64,000 bases of DNA from Lindgomyces ingoldianus (Eukaryota; Ascomycota; Dothideomycetes; Pleosporales; Lindgomycetaceae). Location: assembly GCF_010093535.1 (NCBI RefSeq), contig NW_022985247.1, forward strand, positions 1-64,000, given 5' to 3'. The first letter of the stretch is position 1. Every line of letters begins with the position of its first letter. Position numbers and translations under genes: made by a program. Of the stretch, positions 20,870-33,324 are shown in pieces. The notes under the pieces were generated by a model. The model did no database searches and was not told the origin of the DNA. It saw only the letters and a list, made by a program, of their open reading frames with translations.

Positions 20870-23800
20870 AGGCTGTAATTAGTTACATGCTATAGTTAAA
20901 TATTGTTATTATATGTCTATTACCTGTCTAATACTAATTTGCTAAGCATTATGCTATAACTATTCTTTAACCTTAATAACCTACCTTAGTGTACTAACTA
21001 TTTCTCTAAGCAAGCTTTGCTTTTACAGATTGTTTATAAACTGTTGTAGTATTTTAAAATCTATTATAACATCCTACTAGAGCCTATTAAGCAGTAGCAA
21101 AGAGTAAAGGAGCCTATATAGGCAGTGTTATAGAGCTACTAATTGTCTACACCTTAGGCAGTTATTATAGTACACTTTTATGTCTTTTTTAAGCCCTTTT
21201 TAATTATATTAATATATAATCTTTTTAAGCATTTTTTTTACACTAAAGTAGCCTACTAATAAGCTGTTGTAGCACTTTTAGAACACTTTTACTTTTTCTT
21301 AGTCTATTATTAGAGTCTTTTTTTTAATATTAGCTATAGCATGTTGTTCTAGCCTATTCTAGAGATAAGTGTCTTTATTAAGGTTTTTTTTATCTTTTAT
21401 TTTACTTTTAGTGTCTAATAAGTTTATTTTGTTATAGTCTTCTCTAATACTTAACATAAAGTTTTTATTATTATCCTTCTTTAGTTTTTTACTTCTAGCT
21501 ATTTTAGCTCTTATTTTTTTTAAAGTAGTCTTTAGCTAAGCTTAAAATTTTTTAAAAACATGTAATAGCTATAACTATTAATTTTTCTTATAATCTTATT
21601 AATTTAAAAGGTTGCACATGTCTATTACATACACTGTATTTTTTTCTTAGGAAGGCTGTTATAACTTCTTAATATAGTTAGGTCTTCTTAAGAGTCTATC
21701 TGCTAGGTTTAGCTTCTCTAAATAGTGTGTAATAATAAAATTTTATTTTTTTATTTTTTATATAAGCTTAGACCTACTAGTAGTTTAAAGTTTTAGTTTT
21801 TATAAACTAGCAAAGATTATTATAGTTTATAAAAAGTTTAAATAGTAGACCTTAAAAGTAATGTTACTAATATGCTAAACTTTTATTAATAGTAAGCAAC
21901 TTTTTATTATAAGTATTATAATTATACTTAGCTTTACTTATTTTTTTTAAGAAAAAGCTAATTAGCTTTTATTAAGCCTTTTTAGTCTTATCTAAAACTA
22001 ATTAGCTTAAAATGCTATAATTACACCCTCTAAGGTGTTAACTTTTACCTTAGTTTTTTTATTAGCATTAAAATAAGCTAATATAAAAACTTTAAGAAAT
22101 AAGGTTTAAAGCTTTTAAAAGGCTGCTTTACTTTTAAAACTAATATTAAGCTTTTAACTTTCTTTTTACTTTTACTTTTAACTACTTTTTACTATGTCTA
22201 GGCTCTTCTAGGTTAGCTTAGTAAAAAAGTAAAGTAATTAAAGAGAAGTTAGCAATAAACTGCTTATAGTAGTTTATAAACCTTATAAAAACATAAATAT
22301 TCTAAACAGTCTTTAGCATTAGGTACTTCTAGATTATCTTAATCTTTAAAAGGTTAACTTTAACTCTTTTTAAGTAAACTATATACTTTAGGTACTTAGT
22401 CTTTTATATATAAAATTTACACTTACTAAGTTTTAAAAAAAGCTTTACTTTATATAATTTTTATAGCACTTTTTTAACATAAACAACTTGTTTCTCTTTT
22501 GTGTTAGAATAAACTAGAATATTATTAAGGTACATAATACATGTTACATTAACTAACCCTACTAGAGCTTAGTTAATATAAGCCTAGAAAGCTATAAGAG
22601 CATTAGTAAAACTAAAAAGTATAACTTAGTATTTAAAATAACTATATTAAGTCTAGAATGCTGTCTTCTACTTATTTTTTTATAAATATGTAATATATAG
22701 TACACATTATAGATATCTAGCTTTATATACTACTTTACTTTTCTAAGTTTCTTAAAAGATTTTAAGATAAGTAGTAGTAAGTAATAATTTTTTATTATAA
22801 TTTAGTTTAGGCCTTTATAATTTATATAAAGCTTTAACTTTTTTTTATAAATAAAATTAGAGCTTTTATAAAAGACTTAGACTTTTAAATCTACTTTTTT
22901 TTAATAGATAATTATTAAGATATTTATAAAAATACTATAACTTATACTTTAATAAGTTATATAGTAGTTAGTAAGAAAGCTTTATTCTTTCTTTTAGCTT
23001 AATAGCTAGATTTTGTAGGCTATGCAGTAGTACTTTTAATATTTTATTAAACTTAACTACATCTGCATATTTTTTATACTTTAGTCTTAACTTAAGCTTT
23101 ATAGGTCTTAAAGAATCTTTAGTATTATTAAACAGCACACTGCAGACGTAGACATTTGTATTAGAACTTTACATAGTCTACTTAAACTCTACTGCATCTT
23201 TTAAGGCTACCTTAGTATACTTTAGCACGCTATAGTCTTTTACACATCTAAATAATATATGTCTTATATAAAAGTTTAGCTTTAAAGTAAACTAATTAAT
23301 TTAAAGTAAACGAATTAATTTAAAGTAAACTAATTAATTTAAAGTAAACAAATTAATTTAAAGTAAACTAATTAATTTAAAGTAAACTAATTAATTTAAA
23401 GTAAACTAATTAATTTAAAGTAAACTAATTAATTTAAAGTAAACTAATTAATTTAATGTAAACTAATTAATTTAAAGTAAACTTAAATATATTAGAGGTC
23501 TTTTTAAGTCTATTACTATAAATAGCACTTTATAAGTTTAAACTTTTTTTTAGAAGTCTATAATTTTTATGTTTATAACTATAAAGCTGTAGACAGTAAA
23601 GTTTAATTTATTAAGTGCCTTTAAAAAGACACCTAGTAGAGGCTTAATCTTAAGATTCTGCTTCTTAGCTATTATAGTAGATAAGATGTTTAATTAAACT
23701 CTTTTATTTACTATAGCCTAAAGGTTTTTTAATAACTCTATGCTTACTATTACTAATAATAAGGTTAACCTTTTTAAGTATAATAAGTTTTAAAGATTTC

Positions 23801-25149
23801 TAAGCTTCTTTTTATTACTTTTTAAAGTAATATAAGCTAAAAAAAAAAGCTTAGTTCTTCTAGCTCTACTCTTTTCTCTTTTACTTATTTTTTATTAAAC
23901 TTGTTTTTATCTTTATTCTTTATAAAATAATCTAGGGAAATATAACCTAGCTGCTTATAATTCTAGTAAGTAACTTTTATTTTATTAAATTTCTACTTTT
24001 ATTTTTAGCTTTTTTTTAGCTTTTAAGCTTTTTTTATTTCTTTTTAAGCTTTTTTAGGTCCTTATTAGCTAAAGGTAAAGTAGAATGCTTTTATGTTTCT
24101 TTCTTTTTTAACTTTAGCTCTTTTCCCTTCTGTAGGCAGCAGTAGGATATGTTGCTCTACTCTTCTACCTAAGCTAGTGTCTTTTACTTACTTTATAGAA
24201 TATATATTAGATTACGCTTAATCTTATTAAATAGTGTGCTACTAAAGTCTACTATTATCTTATTTAGGCTTTTCTTATTAACTTTAGTCTATAATAGCCT
24301 AAGGTAGGCTAAAAGTTTAGTTAGAAACTAGTTAAGTTATTATTTATAGTTTTTTATAGTGCTATAAGCTACTTTTTTTTATTTTACTAAAGTACTTAAT
24401 GCATTAAGCATCTTATTTTTAAAATCTTGCTATGTTAGTAACTATAATAAGTTAATAAGATTTAAATAAGTGTAGTGTGTCTCTTATAGTAATTATAGTG
24501 TTTTATTAATGTATTATAGGCTAAAAGAGATTTTCTATAATTTTTAAATAAAGCTTAATAGACTTTTTTAAAAATAGTTTTTATTATCCCTGCACTACTA
24601 GTTATAGTCTGCCCTATTCTTTTTTTATATTAGTGTAGTAGTTTAGAATGTAGTAGGTTTGCTTAGTCTTAGGTAAGTTTTAGTATAATAATATTTAATA
24701 CTTTAGTTAGTAACTTATTAAGCGTGTTTATATTACTTACTTTAAATTAATAATAAATTTTTATTATCTTAGCTAGTTTTTACACTTCCTGCTGCTCTTA
24801 CAGCTAGGCGTAGGCTTCTGCTAAAGCCTAATTTGCGGGGATAGACTATGCGTTGCTTAGTTCTACACTAGCTCTTCTAACCCCTTCTAGGCCTTAAACG
24901 CCTTCTAGATAGCTTAACAAGCCTAATTTATAAAAATTTCTATTATTCTTTTTACTTATCTCTTACTCTATTTCTCCCTGCGTTAGTGTTAACTCTAGTT
25001 AAGTATTACTAAAAGTAGTAGTTTTAGCTAGCTTTTTAGGTAGTCTTTAAGCGCTAGTTGCATCTAATTCTTCTTTAGCGTTTTACTTTAACACTATTAT
25101 GTAGGAATGTTGCCCTTAAGCAGTATGCTAGCTTATAAAGCAATTTAAA
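20870..25149 (-). mobile_element. Ty3/gypsy element I, degraded, minus strand
   Basis: On the minus strand near 22,505-22,545 the RT motif reads Y-L-N-N-I-L-V-Y-S (YLDDILVYS with both Asp changed to Asn by G-to-A). RT/RNase H/integrase-type sequence surrounds it, with the gag side to the right (about 24,100-25,100). The LTRs are not certain: the 201-bp LTR copy at 25,150-25,350 could be its 5' LTR, but no partner is seen on the left and no target duplication (TTAAA against CAGAG). All frames are broken. Confidence 0.65.
23281..23483. repeat. 19-bp tandem array (TTTAAAGTAAACTAATTAA)n
   Basis: About 10.6 copies with single-base variants (GAATTAA, AAATTAA, TTTAATG). It lies inside gypsy element I. 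The unit is AT-only except for the GTAAAC core. There are no spacers, so it is not a CRISPR array. Confidence 0.93.
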
Positions 25150-25350
25150 TATAAAAATAGAATAGTAGGTAGCATAGATAGCACTAAGAGCAAGCTTTTA
25201 AAGAAAGATAGAAGTGTATTATAAGAGAGACAAATTGCTGCTAAGCCTTACTTGTTAGAATTTATGCTTATATACAAAGCACAGGTCATATAACCTCCAA
25301 ACAGGTCAGGTGAGGCCATACTAGCCTGTTCTAGGACATCCGGCCTTACA
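25150..25350 (-). repeat. LTR of the 201-bp family, RIP-mutated copy
   Basis: Same length as the solo LTR at 18,651-18,851 and aligned without gaps. The left part is heavily G-to-A mutated (TATAAAAATAGAATAG for TGTAAAGATGGGATGG), while the right end keeps GGACATCCGGCCTTACA. No target duplication is visible. It may be the 5' LTR of the minus-strand gypsy element I or a solo LTR. Confidence 0.78.
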
Positions 25351-25618
25351 CAGAGCTTGCTCTGCTTATTATATTCAGGTTTGCAGAACGAAAAGTCGAG
25401 CAGAATCTCCTCTTTTAGACGCGCTAGTTAGTTAGAATTTCTTTAGATAAACTCTAGTAACACTGTTTTTCTGTCACCTTATGTATTTCTTATATTCTTT
25501 TTTTAAAAAAATGTATACCTAATGTAAGTGCACCTTTACGCTAATTTGCATGCAGTTTGCTCTAGCATGCGTTGTGTAAAACATGTTTAAATTATAGTTA
25601 GTTGCGTCTGTTCCACCT
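25351..25618. repeat. Duplicated block adjoining the 30-bp minisatellite
   Basis: Matches 20,465-20,733 with this copy GC-richer (for example GCACCTTTACGCTAATTTGCATGC against RIP-shifted sequence). With the minisatellite it forms a repeat of about 390-450 bp present twice around element I. It could be an LTR-like repeat of that element, but no clear TG...CA ends were found. Confidence 0.55.
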
Positions 25619-25801
25619 CTCTAGCCACATTAGTGTGTTAGGGATTGGCATCAGCCACATTAGTGTGTTGAGGATTGGCATCAGCCGCATTGGTGTGTCG
25701 AGAATTAGCATCAGCCACATTAGTGTGTTAAGGATTAGCATTAGCTGCATTAGTGTGTTAGGGATTAGCATTAGCTGCATTAGTGTGTTAAGGATTAGCA
25801 G
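25619..25801. repeat. 30-bp minisatellite (six units)
   Basis: Units of the type GCATCAGCCACATTAGTGTGTTAAGGATTA; the left units are GC-richer and the right units more AT. It ends GGATTAG|CAGTTGCTTACACACC, running directly into a truncated family-B TIR, the same junction as at 18,547. The 71-codon open frames on both strands are translations of the repeat. Confidence 0.92.
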
Positions 25802-27478
25802 TTGCTTACACACCTAAGTTGCTTACTTTTGCTAAGACCCTACTACACTACTTTTCTTACACTAATGCATTTCTAACAACACTACTTAAATATGTTAAAA
25901 GAATATTAAATGCAGCTTATACTTTAAGCTTTTAAATAAAATATAACACTTTTTAACTAACACGCTGCAGCTATTTATAGAGTCTTTTAAAAGATAATAA
26001 GTAACTAACACACTAGACAACCTTTCTAAGCTAATTATATAGCTAACTTATAAAAGCTAGATAATAATAAAAAGCAAGTAATTATTTAGCACATACTTAA
26101 GCTAAATGCGTAAGGATTTCCCCTCTAGCTAGTAGCTATAGCTAATATAGCTAATTCTTTACACGCTAAGCATAATATAAGCTATGTTAGCATAAACTAG
26201 CTTAATATGTTTATTAAGTGTTACTTAAAGCTTAAAGTAAAGTTTAAGTGTAAGTATAACTATAAAAAAGCTTTTTATAANNNNNNNNNNNNNNNNNNNN
26301 NNNNNNNNNNNNNNNNNNNNNNNNNNNNNNNNNNNNNNNNNNNNNNNNNNNNNNNNNNNNNNNNNNNNNNNNNNNNNNNNNNNNNNNNNNNNNNNNNNNN
26401 NNNNNNNNNNNNNNNNNNNNNNNNNNNNNNNNNNNNNNNNAGCTAGACTACTAATTAGCTTAGTCTAGACTAGTTAAAGCACTTTAATGTGCATATAAAA
26501 AAGTGTACTGTTAGCAGCTACTATCTACTAGTTATTAACAGCTATAAAAGCTATAACTTACTTTATTTTTAGTAATACTATAAAGATAATAAGATTATTA
26601 CTATTTATATGCTTTTTTACTTATTACACTTTTTATAGCTACTTAATGTAGGTTATTTTACTTCTTTAAAAAAGGTGTATAAGTGCTAAGCTAAAAACCT
26701 TATGCGCAACTAAATTACTTATATTATAAAAATAAAGTTCCTACTATGCTTTAAAGCAGCTTATAATGCTATAATTACTTTTAGTAATATCTAAAAAGGG
26801 TTTTAAGGCGCTAGATTAGTTTCTTTTAACTTATAATAAGTTATAATAAGCCTTAATGTAAAGTTGCGCACTCTATTACTACTACTACTTATATATAACA
26901 AGCCTTAGTAGTTGTAAACCTTAAGCAATACCTTAGAACTTAAGTTATAATTAATGCTTATAAAGATAAAAATTTAGAAGTATATAAATAGTTTACTAAC
27001 TTCTATAGTTAAGGTGTTTAAAAAGGTCTTAAAAAGGGCAGTAATAATTGCGTATAAGCTAGTGTTAGCATAATAAGAAATTACTAAGCTTTAAGCAGCT
27101 AATAAGGCTACTACATAATATAAATTATATAAAAGAAAGTAAATTAAGGCAGAAAGAACTTTAATAATTTTAAAAGGCCTACACTTAACAGCTTTAAAGG
27201 AGTTTAAAGCGCGTAGTAATAGAAAGAAGGTAAAGAAGCAGGTGTAAGCTAAAGTAAGTAAGCTATTCTAAAGGCGCTATAGATAGTGTAATTAGACTAG
27301 GCATAACGCGCAAACATGTAAGTAAGAAGTAGAAGTAGTATCTAAATAATATTCTAGGCTGTACTGTACTATATAGTGCTAGAGCGGGTTGTTATAGGCT
27401 ATAATAGAGTTTGTTAGTGTAGGGTCTTGGCAAAAGTAAGCGACTCGGGTATGTGAGCAACTTGCCTATGAAGTACGT
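25802..27478 (+). mobile_element. pogo-like transposon, family B (copy B5), near full length, with sequence gap
   Basis: Spans from a TIR truncated by the minisatellite (25,802) to a complete TIR ending AAGTACGT (27,478) followed by TA. Transposase on the plus strand. DDE-core remnants sit at about 26,450-26,720, and the C-terminal zinc knuckle is near 27,265-27,320 (C-x2-C-x4-H-x4-C pattern with RIP stops). A run of 160 N (26,281-26,440) lies inside. It appears inserted in the 5' part of chromovirus J. Confidence 0.78.
26281..26440. other. Assembly gap (160 N)
   Basis: Undetermined bases inside pogo copy B5. By comparison with copy B3 (about 17,190-17,520), some 330 bases of transposase would be expected here, so the gap size may be underestimated. 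Confidence 0.97.
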
Positions 27479-27489
27479 TAAGCCTTTAT

Positions 27490-30400
27490 TATAGATAGAC
27501 TTAACATTAATTTAGATTACTATTAGAGTAAGCGTGCACGCATAGCGTTAGTATAGAGACACACTGCTAGTATTGCAAAGGAATACCTAGAGCCTAGATA
27601 CCTAGCTAAATTAGACAACTTTTAGTTTAAAAACATAGAAAAAATAATTAAACTTTTATAAACTTACTTTATTACTAGTAATAAAGAAACAAAGGTGCAA
27701 CAGGTGTTTTAAACTCTAAAAATAAGTAAAAAAAAGCATTTTCTGCCTTTAAAGCTTACTTTATTAGTGCTGCTGTTAAAGAGTTTATATTAAAGTTAAA
27801 ATAGTTTTTCTACTTATAAGAAAAAATACTGCTTAGCCTAAAAGTACTAAACTTAGGTTTTAAACATACTTAGAAGAGCTTTTTTAAGTTAATAGTAGCC
27901 TACCTAACAGCCTATAACATAGAAAAAAGGAACACTCTTACTATTTTAGAGTAAACTGTTAACTATACTTAACATTTTAATGTTAGACTTATTATAGATT
28001 AATCTTAAAAGGTTTCTAGTAATACATCTAAGGCAGTATACTATTCTAGTGCACTCTAACCTGCACCTATGTTAGTACCCTAATCCACCTTAGCTACCCA
28101 CTAACAACCTAGCTAGACACCTGCCTCTAAAAGACAAACAACTTCTAGCAACTATTATAATTATAGTAAACTAGAACATTTTACTAGCAATTATCCTATC
28201 TTTAAAGTATAAAAAATTAAAGTAAAGTAATAAAAATCTTAAACAAAAGTTTATAAATATAAATAATTATAACTTAGATTTTTTTTAAATAAAAAATAAA
28301 AACACCTAGAAAACTCTTTATTTTAGGCTTAAATAAGTATAACCTAGTAAATATTAACTTATTACACTTATTTAAAGAAAACTATTTTTAAGTTTCTACT
28401 GTTTTATGCTTAAAAAGCATTAAAGTTTAATTAAATTCTTTAGTTAATACTAGTGTATATAGTTTTTTATTTATTAACTTAATAACTACTAAGTTTTTAT
28501 TTTAATGCCTTTATGTCTTTATCTAATGTTTACCTTTTAAAGTTATAGTTAAGAGTTTTTAAGACTAAATCTAAGTTCCTGTCTACTAGTATATCTGCCT
28601 GCATATATAAATTAATAGTAGACGTATTTAAAACTACCTCTTTATAATTATAGACCTTAGCTTATAGGATTATATTATTAGCATTAAATAGCTATATTAT
28701 TTTAAACTTTATTTAGATATAAAAAAGAATTAGATTATATAGCCTAATAAGTATCTTACTACTTATAAACTTTTACTGCTTTTGCTTATGTAAGTAAACT
28801 AGCCTACACATAATAAAAAAGTAGAGTTAGATATTAGACAACACAACACACTATAGGAAAAAGACTATATTTAGTAGTTATGCAGCCTAATAATTAACTG
28901 CATTAAGGGTTTACTAAGGCTACTAAAATTATACTACTTTCTTATTACTTATAGTCTAAAAACACTTAAATTGTTAATCTACTTATCTGTTAAGAAGTCT
29001 AGAATAGGTCTAAAAAAGATTTATTTTTTTACTATTACTTTTATTTTAGTAAATGCTATTTATTTTAACATAAAAAAAGGTTTTTTTTAACTTTTATTTA
29101 TAAAATTAAGTGTTTAATTAAAGATAAGTAAGCTCTACTATTAAATAATAAATGTAAAACTAAAGTATTAGTAAACTTTTAATTACTATTTAAATACTAC
29201 TAGTACTAAGATGTATTTAGCTACACTACAGCTTACTAATTACTAGCACATTGCTTATATAACTACAAGATTATCCTTATAGAACCTCTTTCTAACAGTT
29301 ACAGCCCCTTGTACAAGCAGAACATTAAGGAACTAGAGGTAATAAAGAAGTATGTTATAGACAATCTAAAATATAGCTTTATTAAGTAGAGTTAAAGCCT
29401 CTTTACATCTTTTATCTTTTATGTACAGAAACTAAATAGTAACTTATGTATCTATGTTAATTACTATAAACTTAATACTATTACTTATAAAGATGTGTAT
29501 TTAATACTATGTATAAATAAACTTTTATTAAGACTTATAAAGGCAGCTATCTTTACTAAGTTTAATATTTATGTAGCCTTTAATAAGATTAAAATAGACC
29601 TAAGCTTTAAAAAGTGTATAACCTTTTAGACATAATATAAAACATATAAGTGTAAAGTCCTGCTTTTTAGATTATATAATAGCCTAGCAACTTACTAGCG
29701 CTATATAAATAATATATTAATTAACTACCTAGACAACTTCTATATTACTTATTTAAATAACATTTTTATCTACTTTAAAAATAAGGCAACTTATATCTTT
29801 TATATTAAAAAAGTTTTAGAGAGGCTATAGTAAGCAAGATTATAAGTAAAGATTAAAAAAAGTAAATTTTATGTTACTTAAATAAAGTATCTTAGCTATA
29901 TACTTTTAAATAAAGAACTAGAGGTTAACCTTTAAAAAGTAAAAGTGCTACGCAACTAGCAGGCGCCTACTACTATAACAGGTGTAAAATTCTTTCTAGG
30001 CTTTACTAGATTTTATTAATAATTTATTCTAAAAAATTTTTATATAATAAAACTAATTATTATGCTTTAAAGTCTTACTACTCTTTTTATATAAACTTTA
30101 GAGTGTAATATAGCTTTTAAAAAGCTAAAGTTTAAGCTACTAAAAATACCTATACTTTACTATTTTAACTTTATGTTATAAACTAAAATTAAAACTAACA
30201 CTTCTAATAGGGTAGTAGCAGGAGTCCTATCTTAGGAATATGCTAATAGAAATTAGTGCCTTATTTTATTTTATAGTAAGGTTCTATCTAGTTTAGAGCT
30301 AAACTAGAAAATACATAATAAGAAGCTATTTATAATTATTACTATATTTAAATAATAAAAAGCTAAGCTTACATTAGTAATAATAAGCACTTTAGTATAT

Positions 30401-32170
30401 ACTAATTATTAGTTATTAGAGTACTTTATAATAATAAAAGTGCTAAATGCTTATTAGGTCTGTTAAGCTAAAAAGTTAGCTTAGTATTACTTCTAAATTA
30501 AGTACACCCCTAGTAAGAATAACGCTAGGGCAGACATCTTTAGCTATTATAAATAAGATGTAGAAAATTTAAAGCAGCTTAAACTAATAACTAGTTAAGG
30601 GTCTTACTTAGACTACACTAACTTTACTTCTAAATTAATAATAAATTAGCCTAGTACTATATTACTTAAACAACAACTTAAGTAACTTTACTAAATGTTA
30701 TAAAAAGACTAGACTAGGTTATGTTTTTAAATTTTTTAAAATTAATTAATATATTACTTTAAAAGAATTAAGCTTTTTTTTATATAAAAGCAAAAACTCT
30801 TACTTTACTATTATTAGATAGAAAACAGACTACTTTTTTATACTAACTATTTATGTGTTTTAGTAGACTTACTGCTGTGTACTTAACTTATCTAAAAAGT
30901 TTATAATTAAGTATCTTTAGCACACTCTAGTGCTACTAAGACTTATTAGTTACTGTTCTAAAAGTACTACTAAAAGAGTATAGAGGCTACTTATAAATAA
31001 TATATATAAAATTACTTTTTTTATTATAAAGCTTATCTAAAATAAACTTAAACTTTAGAGTTTATTTACTCTTTTTTAATTTCTAATTAACTAATGCAGC
31101 ACTTATGTATTAATTTTAAGAATTTTTTAAAAATAAGTCTAGTTATAACTAGATTATAGTTATAATTAATTATATATTAAAACAAGCTATTTTTATTCCC
31201 TACTATAAAATAATTAACACCTAAGAAATAGCTGCTTTATTTATTTAATAAGTGTACTATTTTAGCTACATATCTAAGGCTATTATCTTTAACTAGGGAC
31301 CTTAGTTTATATCTAGTTTATAGTCTAAATTTTATTAAATTTTAAGTGTAAAAGTTAAGCTTTTTACTACTTATTATAAAGAAATAAATAGCTAAATAAA
31401 GATTATAAATAAGTATATTAATTAAAGACTAAGGCTTTTTATATTTTTTTACTAAGATAACTAGAGTTTCTTACTACCCCTAATTAATTAGGCTTAAATA
31501 ACTTTACTTTATATAATAATTAAAATGTTTTTATATTAAGTCTTATATAGCTCTAAACTATGTTAAAGCTAGGACTAGAAACATTCTACAGAACCTATTA
31601 CAGCTATAGACAAGCTAAATTATAAAGATGCCCTAGCATTAGCAACCTACATGCACGCAGCCTAGGCGTTAGCTAAGTCTTATATAAAGAAGGCCTAGAA
31701 TTAGATGTAAACTATAGTTAACTACTACTACTAGCTAGTTAACTAAGAGGTTAGCAATATAGCCTACCTAGACACTAAGAACCTAGCTGTTTAAAAACCT
31801 AGCTAAAAACTATTTAAATAATAAAAAAGCTTTTTTAAAGTACTTAAATAAGTTAAAAACTTATACTGCTTAAAGCTACTTTTAGAGTTAAAAATATATA
31901 ACATCTTTATACTAAATATACTTTATAAAGACCTCTAAGATCTACTTCTAAGACAAGAACTTCTAAAACCCTTTAGAATTACTATTAATAAAGTAAAAAA
32001 GTAGAAAGTAAAGAAAATACTTGCTAGTAAGCTTTACTAAAAAATGCTTAAGTACTAGGTAAAATAAGTAAGACATAACTCTAATTTAGTCTAGTATAAG
32101 GCTTTAAATTTTATAGGTTCTCTTTATAAACTAAAGGCTTTTTATAATAAGCATTTAAATTAGCTAGAAC
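27490..32170 (+). pseudogene. Degraded gag-pol with chromodomain (element J)
   Basis: The gag segment runs about 27,490-28,210 and ends in a CCHC knuckle read as Y-N-Y-(x4)-H-(x4)-Y, with cysteines turned to tyrosine by G-to-A. The RT catalytic motif reads Y-L-N-N-I-F-I-Y near 29,745-29,775. The integrase core lies at about 31,190-31,570 (AIIFN-GP-FISS, equivalent to the conserved DRGPQF region). A chromodomain follows at about 31,990-32,150 (KKILASKLY...K-Y-V-K-V-H-N). Domain order and chromodomain are diagnostic for chromoviruses. Confidence 0.82.
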
Positions 32171-32349
32171 TTTTAAAGGCCTTATATAAGTAAATTAAGG
32201 CTTTTAAAGCTAGTATAAAAGGCATAGATTACTTAGTAAATAATAAAGTATAAAAGTAAAAAGTTAATTTATAGTTATACATAATAGTATTATAATTCTA
32301 CAGACATAGTGCTAGGGAAGTTTAATAGTAAGCTGTTAGACACCTTTAG

Positions 32350-32410
32350 ACTTTCTTCTTCCTTCTCTACCTTTCTTTCTTTTCTCTCTCCTCTTCTCTT
32401 TCCCTTTTAG
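32350..32410. repeat. Polypyrimidine tract
   Basis: CTTTCTTCTTCC, TCTACC and TTTCTCTCTCC runs downstream of the chromodomain of element J. The remaining 32,170-33,310 is AT-rich, presumably element J 3' untranslated sequence; I see nothing else in it. Confidence 0.75.
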
Positions 32411-33324
32411 ACTTCTTTTAAACTCCCTTTACTTTATTCTTAGCTGCTTAAAAGCGCTATAATGTTTACCTAAAGGTTAGACACTAAAGCCTTTAAGGCT
32501 AAAACTTAACAAAGCAGCTTAGTGTTTTAGTAGAATAAGGCTACCTAAACACTAGCTATAGAAAGCTTAGCTTTTTAGCTCTTTATAACTTATACTACTT
32601 ATGCTAAGTTTTAAGTAAACTTTAAAATAGCTTAAAAGTCTCTCTTTTTATTTTTTTTACTTTTTATATTTTAGGCTACTGCCTATAGCTTAAGATAGCT
32701 TTAAAGGACTAAAATTTTTTTTATAATATAAAAGAACTTACACGCGTGTTAGTAAACTATACTCTAGTAGTATTAAACTATATTTATATAAAGTGTAATA
32801 TTTACACTTCTTTAATTTAAAAAACTAATAAGAAAACTTAACTTAAAGGCTGTAGGTAAGAGCATAGGCAGCTTAAAAGTAGATAACTTAAAACGCCTCT
32901 AAAGAGGCTCTAGAAGAGAGGCAAAGCAGCATAGTAAATTTTTTTAATACTATAATTAGTTAGTAGACTAAGCTATAAAATGTTAAGTGCATAATAATAC
33001 TTATAAAGTAGAGATTTAGATAATAGCTAAAAAAGAAACTAATAATATTAACTAAACTATATAAGTAAAGTAAGCAAACACTTGTTACTATAAATAATAA
33101 ATTTACTATATTAATAATAACTACACTGCTAGTTACTACTAAACAAAAACATTATAACAAAGGTATTATATTAGTATTAAGTTTTTAGTCTATTTCTTAG
33201 TAATAGAAAATTTTAGTTAAGATAGTTGTACTTATTATATCTTATTTAAATTAGTTTTAAATTAGTTTTAAATATTTTCTACACACTATAGATAAAGACT
33301 ATTAGCCTATAAAAGGGGGGGTAG

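Noticed and set aside
23281..23483. Possible CRISPR-like array
   Set aside because: A pure 19-bp tandem repeat without spacers in a eukaryotic transposon.
20734..25801. TTAGGGATTAG motifs as interstitial telomere sequence
   Set aside because: They occur once per 30-bp minisatellite unit and are not consecutive TTAGGG repeats.
25602..25817. 71-codon open frames on both strands (Ile/Ser-rich and Leu/Met-rich)
   Set aside because: Translations of a 30-bp minisatellite; unit length divisible by three keeps all frames open.
26207..26446. Open frame running through the N gap
   Set aside because: Most of it is undetermined sequence inside a dead transposon.
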